Below are positions 1 to 7,164 of a DNA stretch of 64,000 bases, piece by piece; positions within the stretch are counted from its first letter, which is position 1; every line of letters begins with the position of its first letter. The translations under genes were made by a program, and so were the position numbers. A model generated the notes under the pieces. That model was not told the DNA's origin. It saw nothing but the letters and a program-made list of their open reading frames with translations, and ran no database searches. This DNA is from Chitinophaga sp. 180180018-3 (GTDB lineage Bacteria > Bacteroidota > Bacteroidia > Chitinophagales > Chitinophagaceae): assembly GCF_037893185.1 (NCBI RefSeq), contig NZ_CP140772.1, forward strand, positions 2,976,001-3,040,000, read 5' to 3'.

Positions 1-3000
1 AGAATCGTTCAAATATTTTTTGCTGCTGGTTTTCAGGAATACCAATGCCGGTATCTTCTACTTCTATAGTAAGTGCGGCATCGTTTTCGGTACCATCGTG
101 GTATGCAAGCCGGAGATACACTGTGCCATTGTCTGGTGTGTATTTGAAAGCATTCGACAACAGATTAAATAAGATCTTCTCCATCTTATCCTTGTCGAAG
201 TATATTTCGAGATGATCAACGCCGGAAGAGAAATTAAAAATTATTTTCTTCTTTTCTGCTATATCCGTAAACGAGCGACTGATATCCCGGATGAATTGTA
301 TAATATCGCCCATGGCCAGATGCAGCCTGATGGCCTGTACTTCCATCTTCCTGAAATCGAGTAGCTGGTTAACGAGGTTCAGTAATCTTTTTGCATTGCG
401 CAACACCAGGTGCAGCTGTTTTTGCTGATCGGTGTCACGGGTGTTTTTGATGATGCTGTCTAACGGAGAAATGATCAGGCTGAGTGGTGTACGCAGTTCA
501 TGACTGACGTTGGTAAAGAATTTTGTTTTTATCTGTTCTATGCTATGTGCTCTTTCTGCTTCGCGGCGCTGGTGTTCTACTTCATATTTCATGTGTATCC
601 GGTCGAGCGTAATACGTCTTGCCAGCAGAAAGAGGCCGGCAGCTGTAAGCAGATAGATGGCAAAAGCAAAAGGTGTGCGCCAGAAAGGGGGAGCTATGTT
701 GATGTGTAACAATTTGGGCTCACTCCAGGAACCGTCGCTATTGAGGGCTTTCACCTTAAAGGTATAATGTCCCGGATCCAGGTTGGTGTAAGTAGCTTTT
801 CGCTGGTCGCCATCTGCATACAACCAGTCGGTATTAAATCCTTCCAGCATATACGCATATCGCTGATGCGCTTTGTGGCCGTAGTCGAGTGAAGCAAACT
901 CGATAGAAAAAACGTTCTCTTTGTATTTGAGATCGATGCTTTGCAGTTTCGATAATGCCTCTTTTAAAACAACGCGGCCATTTACTGTTTCGCCGGGCTT
1001 TATAGTGGTGTTCAGTATTTGCAGGCCGGAGAGCACCAGTTTGGCGCGATTAACGGGCTTGGCAGCGTGGTCGGTATTGATGATGTTAAACCCCGAAGGG
1101 CCGCCGAAGATAAGCTCGCCGGTGCTTGTTTTGAGTGCAGCATTATCGTTGAACTCGCGGTTCTGAAGATTGTTGGCTTCGTCGTAGTTAACCACCGACA
1201 GCGCCATGTTGTTGTTCCTTTGATGCAGGGTAGCGCTGCATAGTCCGTTGGGTGTGGAAAGCCAGAGACGTTGGTAGTTATCTTCGAGTATATTGAGTAC
1301 AATGTTGTCGGGAAGACCGTCCGCCATCGTGAACTGCCCGAAGTCGCCGGTCTGCCTGTTGAGCAGATTCAATCCTTCATGGGTGCCTACCCATATTCGT
1401 TGCTGGCTGTCTTCCAGCAGGCAGATAACATTGTTATTGCTCAGGCTTTTGGGGCTGGTAGTATGCCGGTAGGTCGCAACAGGCTTTTTATCGGGGGAGA
1501 ACACCATGACTCCGTACGTAGTGCCAACCCATAGGTTTCCTTTCTGGTCGTCGATCAGCGCGGAGATATAATTGGCCGACTGGTTGCCGGAGCGGTTGCG
1601 GTAGAAATGATGGAACCGGCCGGTTTGTTTGTCGAACAGGTCGAGCCCCGCTCCCCAGGTGCCTATCCAAAGATTTTGTTCCCTGTCTTCAAATATCTCC
1701 CATACCTTATCATCGGCCAGGGAAGCAGTGTCCTGATCGCTGTGCCGGTAGCGGGTAAACTTTTTGCCATCGAAGCTATTGAGGCCGCCGTAATAAGTGC
1801 CTATCCAGAGTGTGTTCTGGTGATCGAGCCACATGCTTACGATGACATTATTGCTTAAACTATTTGGATTGGCAGGATCGTGCAGGTATTGCCGGAAGGT
1901 GTTATTTTTCTTATCAAAGTAAATCAGGCCGCCACCGTTGGTGCCGATCCAGATATTGCCCTGTTTGTCTTCCACAAAACGGTTTACATCATCATAAGGA
2001 AGGCTGCTGGCTTCTGATTCCCGGTGGCGATAATAAGGGAACTGCTGAATATTGCTGTTGAGATAATTCACGCCCTGCTTATAGGTACCCAGCCACATGA
2101 TGCTGTTGTCGTCTTTATATAAGGCAATGATGCTGTTTTGACTGAGGCTTTGAGGATTTTTAGGATCATTGAGCAGATAGCTGGTGTGGAAATCTTTCTT
2201 TTTATCGATCAGCGTAACGCCGCCATGATCCGTGGCAATCCATATGGTACCATGACTGTCCTGCGTTACCTGGCTGACAAGATTAGATTGCAGCCGGGCC
2301 GGGAACGAATTTTCGTTGAATGATCTGACGGAGTTGTCCGGTGGATGAAAAAGCAGCACGCCGCTGGTGAAGCTCCACAGCCAGATGTCGCCGTCGCTGT
2401 CGATGAACAGGTTGACCGGGCTTTGACCCTTGGCTTGTTGTAACGCGGTGCTGGTAAACGTAGTTTTACCGGATGGAATATCGTATTCCTGTAGTGTGTT
2501 GTTCTGATATAGCAGCCATAATTTATCATTGCCTGTTTCCCTGACAGCAATAATTTTCTGTGCGGGATTGGTTGCTCCAAACGGCCTGACTTTTTTTTCT
2601 ATGGCTGAATAGCCGAATAAGAGGCCGCTGTCGTAGAGAAACCAGTAACGGTGGTTGTTTCCTTTCGAGATGCTGGCCATTGTTCCATTCGGCAGGCCGA
2701 GTGATTGCAGATAATTACTGTAGCTGACGTTGAAGCGTTCCGTACGGGTATCATAAATGCAGGGGCCGCCTTTCGTCACCACCCAGATCTTTTCGTCCGG
2801 AAGCTCATACAGGGAGAGTACGTAGTTGTCGGCCAGCGAGGTGCTGTCGTTTTGCCGGTTGCGCAATATCTTACAGGTGTAGCCATCGTACCGGTTAAGG
2901 CCGGATACGGTGCCAAACCACAGATACCCTGCTGCGTCTTTGAGAATAGCGGTTACCTGGTTATGAGATAAGCCTGAATAGATATCGAGTTTGGAGAAGT

Positions 3001-3073
3001 TGTAGGGCGCAACCTGGGTAAAAACCCGGAAAGGGAGCGCTAGTAGCGCGATGACGAGGAAAATGCGCATCAT
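1..3073 (-). CDS. Two-component regulator propeller sensor histidine kinase (3' end cut by window)
   Basis: Reading leftward from ATG at 3073 (a second ATG follows at 3070), the frame stays open to the window edge. It starts with a signal peptide (about residues 1-20), then repeated propeller blades with WFGT, WIGT and WVGT motifs (two-component regulator propeller repeats), a Y_Y_Y domain, a membrane segment near residues 795-820, and a dimerisation/phosphoacceptor box SHELRTPLS with His858. An ATPase domain with N-box and a DTGIGIPE G1 box follows up to the edge. This is the architecture of Bacteroidota hybrid two-component sensors, which read periplasmic glycans or other ligands and usually continue into receiver and AraC-type DNA-binding domains. 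That C-terminal part would lie outside the window, so hybrid status is inferred. It is transcribed alone; the ligand cannot be told. Confidence 0.93.
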   Translation of the reverse strand, partial: MMRIFLVIALLALPFRVFTQVAPYNFSKLDIYSGLSHNQVTAILKDAAGYLWFGTVSGLNRYDGYTCKILRNRQNDSTSLADNYVLSLYELPDEKIWVVTKGGPCIYDTRTERFNVSYSNYLQSLGLPNGTMASISKGNNHRYWFLYDSGLLFGYSAIEKKVRPFGATNPAQKIIAVRETGNDKLWLLYQNNTLQEYDIPSGKTTFTSTALQQAKGQSPVNLFIDSDGDIWLWSFTSGVLLFHPPDNSVRSFNENSFPARLQSNLVSQVTQDSHGTIWIATDHGGVTLIDKKKDFHTSYLLNDPKNPQSLSQNSIIALYKDDNSIMWLGTYKQGVNYLNSNIQQFPYYRHRESEASSLPYDDVNRFVEDKQGNIWIGTNGGGLIYFDKKNNTFRQYLHDPANPNSLSNNVIVSMWLDHQNTLWIGTYYGGLNSFDGKKFTRYRHSDQDTASLADDKVWEIFEDREQNLWIGTWGAGLDLFDKQTGRFHHFYRNRSGNQSANYISALIDDQKGNLWVGTTYGVMVFSPDKKPVATYRHTTSPKSLSNNNVICLLEDSQQRIWVGTHEGLNLLNRQTGDFGQFTMADGLPDNIVLNILEDNYQRLWLSTPNGLCSATLHQRNNNMALSVVNYDEANNLQNREFNDNAALKTSTGELIFGGPSGFNIINTDHAAKPVNRAKLVLSGLQILNTTIKPGETVNGRVVLKEALSKLQSIDLKYKENVFSIEFASLDYGHKAHQRYAYMLEGFNTDWLYADGDQRKATYTNLDPGHYTFKVKALNSDGSWSEPKLLHINIAPPFWRTPFAFAIYLLTAAGLFLLARRITLDRIHMKYEVEHQRREAERAHSIEQIKTKFFTNVSHELRTPLSLIISPLDSIIKNTRDTDQQKQLHLVLRNAKRLLNLVNQLLDFRKMEVQAIRLHLAMGDIIQFIRDISRSFTDIAEKKKIIFNFSSGVDHLEIYFDKDKMEKILFNLLSNAFKYTPDNGTVYLRLAYHDGTENDAALTIEVEDTGIGIPENQQQKIFERF

Positions 3074-3367
3074 AACGTGTTAAACTTAGAATTTGGTTTG
3101 TATGGTATAGGTGCTGATGACAGCCTATGGGGGCTAAGGTAAGGAAATTCGGTATTGAGATGATAGATGGGGGTGGGAATGTTGGGTTTGGGGAAGGGTG
3201 GAGTTATAGAGATCGGCTACTATGGCTTGTTGTGTCGTATTGAGGGTGGTTATGAAATAATTGTAATTATGACAATATATGATAATAGGATTGGGTATGG
3301 ATGTTAAAATGAATCAAGGTTTTTTTAATATGTGTATTAGAAAAGAGGGGCTGCATTTTTGAGGTGC
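3074..3367. other. Intergenic stretch upstream of the sensor kinase
   Basis: AT-rich and G-rich spacer between the sensor kinase start and the terminator of the small peptide gene. I see no convincing open frame, RNA gene or repeat. The kinase promoter should lie here, but no clear TAnnTTTG element was found near the start. Confidence 0.5.
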
Positions 3368-3369
3368 GG

Positions 3370-3430
3370 GAAAAAATACTCCGGTAGGAGAGGCCTGAGC
3401 GGCTATTAATAGCGGAAAGCCGTTCAGACC
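3370..3430 (-). terminator. Double hairpin terminator after the second leader peptide gene
   Basis: Arms 3392-3403 and 3419-3430 pair over 12 positions with two wobble or mismatched positions. A second short hairpin (CTCC/GGAG, about 3379-3390) follows on the minus strand and runs directly into a T tract (A run at 3371-3376 on the plus strand). It lies just past the stop of the peptide gene ending at 3469. Confidence 0.6.
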
Positions 3431-3468
3431 GCGATTTATAGATTGGGTGGTAGATTAGTGTCTGGTTT

Positions 3469-3690
3469 TCAGAGTGGGTGAATACTCTTAAATATCACAT
3501 CAATATAAAAGTGCAAATAGTTGATAAGGGTTACAGCAAGATACTTCGCCTGTTCAATAGACCCAGTTAAAGTTGCAATTATCCCTTCCAATCCAATGGT
3601 TTCTCCGCCGTTAACCGTTTCCATTTCCCGGATACTCATTTCTTCGAGCCCGTATTGGCCTGGTTCAAGGAGATTTACTGTTGTTTTCAT
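3469..3690 (-). CDS. Double-glycine leader peptide, copy B (bacteriocin/secreted-peptide precursor-like)
   Basis: A 73-residue peptide. Residues 1-29 form a leader ending in VNGG, with MKTTV, EPGQYG, EM and EME blocks; such GG-terminated leaders are typically cut by C39 peptidase domains of peptide exporters. The remaining 44 residues are a hydrophobic, aromatic-rich core with no relation I can see to known toxins. The leader is nearly the same as that of the peptide gene at 4266-4517 while the cores differ, which is the usual pattern for secreted peptide precursors. It is followed by a hairpin terminator and preceded by its own duplicated upstream region. No peptidase-containing exporter is present in the window; a small ABC transporter lies upstream. 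Function (antimicrobial, signal or other) is unknown. Confidence 0.75.
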   Translation of the reverse strand: MKTTVNLLEPGQYGLEEMSIREMETVNGGETIGLEGIIATLTGSIEQAKYLAVTLINYLHFYIDVIFKSIHPL

Positions 3691-3900
3691 AAATGTTGAT
3701 TTTTTATGGTTAAGAAATATGCCTGAGTTAATCAGCGTGCAACTTCAGCTGGGTGGGTAACTTGTTTCAGGCAGCAGACATAATCTGAATTGAGGTTGTG
3801 TCGGATGAATTGAACAATGAATTTATTTCTTTGCGGGGAAAATCTATTTATTTATTTTATCCATTACGGCTTTTATTATTCATTTTGTTCAATCGATACT
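3604..3900 (-). repeat. Duplicated promoter-leader block, copy B
   Basis: This block covers the leader codons and about 210 bp upstream of peptide B. It is strongly similar to 4431-4714, with small indels (for example about 12 extra bases in copy B near 3805-3815). Shared landmarks on the plus strand include TTAATCAGCGTGC, CACTTCAGCTG/AACTTCAGCTG, GATGAATTTATTTCTTTGC and CATTTTGTTCAATCGA. Similarity stops at the leader/core junction and at the outer end, so promoter, 5' UTR and leader were copied as one unit. Confidence 0.9.
3714..3721 (-). promoter_or_regulatory. Candidate -7 element for peptide B
   Basis: On the minus strand CATATTTC lies 24 bases before the ATG; the matching place in copy A reads TATATTTC. 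Both resemble the Bacteroidota -7 consensus TAnnTTTG with one or two mismatches, inside a conserved stretch. Weak call based on pattern only. Confidence 0.35.
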
Positions 3901-4086
3901 GCGAAAAGAATGTAGCTCAAATAGAATATTATCCGCGTCCCATCGTTTTGATAGTTTTTTTATAATATAAAATCAATGAATAAGCCCTGAACCATACGTA
4001 TTATCACGGTCGAAGAACATCTCCCATTCTCCGAAATGGCTGCTCAAATCCCGGGGGGAAGCGCTTGGTAATTTGGGCCAGTCGCC

Positions 4087-4236
4087 ATGTATGCAGCAAT
4101 TAGTTTCCCTACAGTCCTTAAATCGGTATACCTGGCTTTACAGGAAGCGTCAAAAAAATGGACCATGCCCATTAGAAGCCTGGGCATGATCCTCAATCAG
4201 TTTTTAACTGTTTTTGATAAAAGGGTGAGCATCTAA
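4087..4236 (+). pseudogene. IS256-family transposase C-terminal remnant
   Basis: On the plus strand a frame ending at TAA 4234-4236 encodes a tail with [19 protein letters not shown] followed by LNQF. The pattern [17 protein letters not shown]...LNQF is the characteristic C-terminus of IS256-type (mutator-like) transposases. The catalytic DDE part is missing; upstream sequence (3960-4086) gives no recognisable transposase. It sits between the two duplicated peptide blocks, antisense to the peptide genes, and marks a past insertion and deletion event. It cannot encode an active enzyme. Confidence 0.75.
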
Positions 4237-4265
4237 TTATTTATCTGACTCTCCGATTTTTGAGT

Positions 4266-4517
4266 TTACACACCTAGTGAATTACTCGATAAGAAATTAG
4301 ATATATATGTAAGTAAATTTTCCCATTGACTGTGATAATATGCGACCATATTGTTGAGAACGGAGATAGTATACGTATTAATATACATAGTGGTCTTCTC
4401 AACATCAATAACTATATCCGTAATGAGTCCTCCGCCGTTAACTGCTTCCATTTCCCCGATATTCATTTCATCGAACCCGTATTGGCCTGGTTCGATGAGA
4501 CCTACCGTTGTTTTCAT
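4266..4517 (-). CDS. Double-glycine leader peptide, copy A (bacteriocin/secreted-peptide precursor-like)
   Basis: An 83-residue peptide with a 29-residue leader ending in VNGG, matching the leader of the gene at 3469-3690 at about three quarters of positions (MKTTV, EPGQYG, EM, EME blocks). The predicted mature part of 54 residues begins with a third Gly, is rich in Ile, Tyr, Asn and Ser, and has no Cys. It is unlike copy B's core. The gene lies 274 bp downstream of the ABC permease gene, in the same direction, but has its own duplicated upstream block, so independent transcription is likely. Export by a C39-type transporter elsewhere in the genome is inferred from the leader. The role is unknown. 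Confidence 0.75.
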   Translation of the reverse strand: MKTTVGLIEPGQYGFDEMNIGEMEAVNGGGLITDIVIDVEKTTMYINTYTISVLNNMVAYYHSQWENLLTYISNFLSSNSLGV

Positions 4518-4714
4518 AAATATTTATTTTGATGATTAAGAAATATACCTAAATTAATCAGCGTGCCACTTCAGCTGAGTGGGTAACCTGTTTCAGGCAG
4601 AAGACGTAATCTAAATTGAGGTATTAGCGGATGAATTTATTTCTTTGCAGGAAGAATCTATTTGTTTATTTTATCCAATACGGCTTTTCTTATTCATTTT
4701 GTTCAATCGACACT
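4431..4714 (-). repeat. Duplicated promoter-leader block, copy A
   Basis: Partner of 3604-3900. It contains the first 29 codons of peptide A and roughly 200 bp upstream, ending 77 bp short of the stop of the ABC permease gene. A candidate -7 element (TATATTTC on the minus strand) is at 4540-4547. The core-coding parts of the two peptide genes are not duplicated. Confidence 0.9.
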
Positions 4715-4791
4715 GTTTAGATAATACCGGTCTTCCTGCTGCTAATCTGGAGAAAATAGCATATCGCAATGCAGAACGTGTTGTAGCTTTA

Positions 4792-5916
4792 CTAAGCTTG
4801 TTTAAAATATCGTCGGTAGAAGAGCAGGTAAGCCGCTGCAAAAGAAACCGGCAACAACCAGTAAATACCGTTATACATAATGCTCCAGAACAACCCTCCG
4901 AACAACAGGAATACCGTGAGCAGGTATTTGCGCATATGATCGCCGTAATAATAGCAAATACTACGTAGCAACTGCGTATAACCGAGTGCGGAAAGGAAGA
5001 GCAGGATGCTGTTGGGAAACCGGAACGAAAAGAGCAGCCACGACAGTTCCGGCAGCAACAGTATAACATGTGTAAGCAGCGAATAAACAAAAATACGTGC
5101 CCGGCTATACGGAAAGTTGCGCAGGAACCCGAGGTAATATTGCTCGAACTGTTGTTCCTGGAAAATCAGCACGGCATGCGCCATTACAATCAGGAGCATC
5201 GCCAAACCGGCCACGCGGAGATCCTGTGGCATATCTTCAAGAAAATGAAAGAAATGTGAGCCGATAATAATAGCTGTTGCTACCTTGGTGAGGATATATA
5301 CAATTTTCTTCTTGTCAAGGATGTGGTATATAAAGAGACTGAATAAAGGTTTCCGCCATTGCATCGTAAAACGAAGCAGCCAGGAAGAAGGAGAGGGGGT
5401 ATCGATAAAACGGTTGGATTGTTGTATATAAATAACAGCCCCCGCGGTTGTCAATATCAACAGATAAAGAAATATAATAACGGGAAACAAATAGTGATGC
5501 CATATACAGCCTATGCACAAGGCAAATATAGCGTACACAAAGGCCGGTGCATTGATCAGCAGCTGCACATAAAACCAGCTGATGAATTGTTTGCGTACCG
5601 GCATGGCATTGGCGCTGTAAAAAATAAATTGTTGTTCACCAGCCGCTAATTGCAGCATAACATATTGCCAGCTTTTGATATTGTATATCAGGCAGACGAT
5701 GAAAAACAACAACAGGATAAACGGATTACTGATCAGTGTAATAGTGATCAGTTGCTGGAAGTAGGAAAGGAATTCCGCCCGTACATCGCCGGCAGTATTA
5801 ATGAAAAAGGCATAGCTCACAAAGGTTACAAAAAGGAAGAGTAGCAGGCCGGCATGTATCTTGAAAAAGCCCCGGGAAAATATACGCGTCAGTACAATGG
5901 TAAGAGGCTGTTTCAT
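4792..5916 (-). CDS. ABC transporter permease, six or more membrane segments
   Basis: A 374-residue hydrophobic protein with an N-terminal cytoplasmic stretch, membrane segments near residues 22-40, 55-85, 125-160 and a further group between 205 and 370, ending in a basic tail. It has no nucleotide-binding domain; its start overlaps the stop of the ATPase gene by 4 bases (ATGA), so the two form one transporter. The layout resembles ABC-2 type exporters of Bacteroidota with unassigned substrates. The two leader-peptide genes just downstream make peptide export or self-protection a reasonable guess, but there is no C39 peptidase domain here, so this transporter would not be expected to mature the peptides. 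Confidence 0.8.
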   Translation of the reverse strand: MKQPLTIVLTRIFSRGFFKIHAGLLLFLFVTFVSYAFFINTAGDVRAEFLSYFQQLITITLISNPFILLLFFIVCLIYNIKSWQYVMLQLAAGEQQFIFYSANAMPVRKQFISWFYVQLLINAPAFVYAIFALCIGCIWHHYLFPVIIFLYLLILTTAGAVIYIQQSNRFIDTPSPSSWLLRFTMQWRKPLFSLFIYHILDKKKIVYILTKVATAIIIGSHFFHFLEDMPQDLRVAGLAMLLIVMAHAVLIFQEQQFEQYYLGFLRNFPYSRARIFVYSLLTHVILLLPELSWLLFSFRFPNSILLFLSALGYTQLLRSICYYYGDHMRKYLLTVFLLFGGLFWSIMYNGIYWLLPVSFAAAYLLFYRRYFKQA

Positions 5917-6548
5917 GCATGTACCAGTTTGAGCGTTTGCGAAGCCACCAACAGGGTGGCGCTGGTACGTACAATCTCTCCTTCAGGAGGCTGGTGCGAC
6001 GATAGCAGAAAACTCACGCCCTGCCTGTGGCTTTCCTGTATCCAGTTGTACAGGATCTGCAATGAAGCTTCATCCATTGTAATAAGCGGTTCATCCAGCA
6101 ATATGAGTTGAGGGTTACCAGTAAACGCAAGTACCAATGAGAGCTTTTTGAGCATACCGCTGGAGTAGGTATGGATCGGATCATGGATGTAGTCCTGCAT
6201 TTGCATGCTATCTATATAACTCCCGGCCTGAGAGGCATTACCTTTTTTTGCTGCTGTAAAGAGGGCCACCATATCCTGCCCGGTAAGATAGGGAGGAAAC
6301 ACCGGCTCGGCCTCCGCGAAGTTAACCAAACCACGGTATGCCTTTGTTTGCTGCTTTAGCGACAAAGTGTTGTTGAGTACTATCTGGCCTTCGAAGTGAA
6401 GCAGTCCGGCAAGGGATTTTAACAGCGTGCTTTTGCCGGAGCCGTTTGCACCTTTTACCCAATAAATACCGGGATTGATATCGAGATCATCAACGGAGAG
6501 TATTAACCGGTGATGATAGTATTTTTTGAATTGTTTGATATGCAGCAT
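5913..6548 (-). CDS. ABC transporter ATP-binding protein
   Basis: A compact 211-residue ABC ATPase. Visible motifs are Walker A GANGSGKST (about residues 35-43), signature YSSGMLKKLSL (about 128-138), Walker B LILLDEP (about 147-153) and a switch His in SSHQ. It powers the membrane protein encoded immediately downstream, whose start codon overlaps its stop. No regulator or accessory protein is adjacent. Family motifs are certain; the substrate is not. Confidence 0.93.
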   Translation of the reverse strand: MLHIKQFKKYYHHRLILSVDDLDINPGIYWVKGANGSGKSTLLKSLAGLLHFEGQIVLNNTLSLKQQTKAYRGLVNFAEAEPVFPPYLTGQDMVALFTAAKKGNASQAGSYIDSMQMQDYIHDPIHTYSSGMLKKLSLVLAFTGNPQLILLDEPLITMDEASLQILYNWIQESHRQGVSFLLSSHQPPEGEIVRTSATLLVASQTLKLVHA

Positions 6549-6601
6549 GAATTGTAATATAACATATCTCCGGTATATAGCTTTTCGTATTTTACTAAAG
6601 A

Positions 6602-7078
6602 CTAAAACCTGAATCGAAACACATTCAGGTGCCTGCCTTCAATCCGGGTGCTGATACTCCGTACTTTTTCAGCGCCCATTTTTATATAAAAGCCTTCGGC
6701 ATTAGGATCTGACTCAACGTCCACTATGGGTTCATTCATGGCCAGGCAACGGTTCCGGAGGTCAGTAAATGCTTCCTTCCCTAAACCCTTTCCAATAAAT
6801 TCAGGCAACATCCAAAAGTAACCGATGTACAGTTGTTTTTCTTTGTATTCAAGCGCATAGAAGCCCGCCAGTATATCTTCATTGATAATCTTAATAACCT
6901 GGTTCTTACTGATATATTCAGGAGTGATCGTAAGATCCTCTGTCCAGAGTTGTATCCACTCTTCCGGGTAATCCCAGTAGCGTTTGGAATGGAAAGCTAT
7001 TTGGGTGAGCGGGTCAGCATCACTAATTTCAGCGGGAATGTATTTTATATGTTGGGTCATACAGCATATTTCAGGCAA
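6602..7078 (-). CDS. GNAT-family N-acetyltransferase
   Basis: A 158-residue single-domain protein. The central part (YIGYFWMLPEFIGKGLGKEAF) has the GNAT acetyl-CoA pocket pattern with the GKGLGKEA loop, followed by VDVESDPNAEGFYIKMGAE, the typical motif-B stretch where an Asn and Tyr pack against the cofactor. The C-terminus ends in a beta strand as usual. A second in-frame ATG at codon 7 (7060) gives a more normal N-terminus for the family and may be the true start. It is monocistronic. The acceptor substrate cannot be predicted. Confidence 0.88.
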   Translation of the reverse strand: MPEICCMTQHIKYIPAEISDADPLTQIAFHSKRYWDYPEEWIQLWTEDLTITPEYISKNQVIKIINEDILAGFYALEYKEKQLYIGYFWMLPEFIGKGLGKEAFTDLRNRCLAMNEPIVDVESDPNAEGFYIKMGAEKVRSISTRIEGRHLNVFRFRF

Positions 7079-7122
7079 TATTATATCTGCAAATTAAAGC
7101 TATTTAAGTGTAGAAAAAGTTA

Positions 7123-7158
7123 AAGCAGGGTTGTAAGAGAAAACTTACAACCCTGCTT
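7123..7158 (-). terminator. Terminator of the TonB receptor gene
   Basis: Perfect 15-bp arms (7123-7137 and 7144-7158) with a 6-base loop lie immediately after the stop of the receptor gene. On the minus strand the stem is followed by TTTAACTTTTTC. Confidence 0.85.
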
Positions 7159-7164
7159 GTCGTT

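Noticed and set aside
1019..2061. Several open frames on the plus strand inside the sensor kinase
   Set aside because: They are opposite-strand shadows of a long gene with clear domains and have no motifs or start signals.
3392..3430. Inner palindrome GCTATTAATAGC as an operator
   Set aside because: It is part of the terminator hairpin following the peptide gene.
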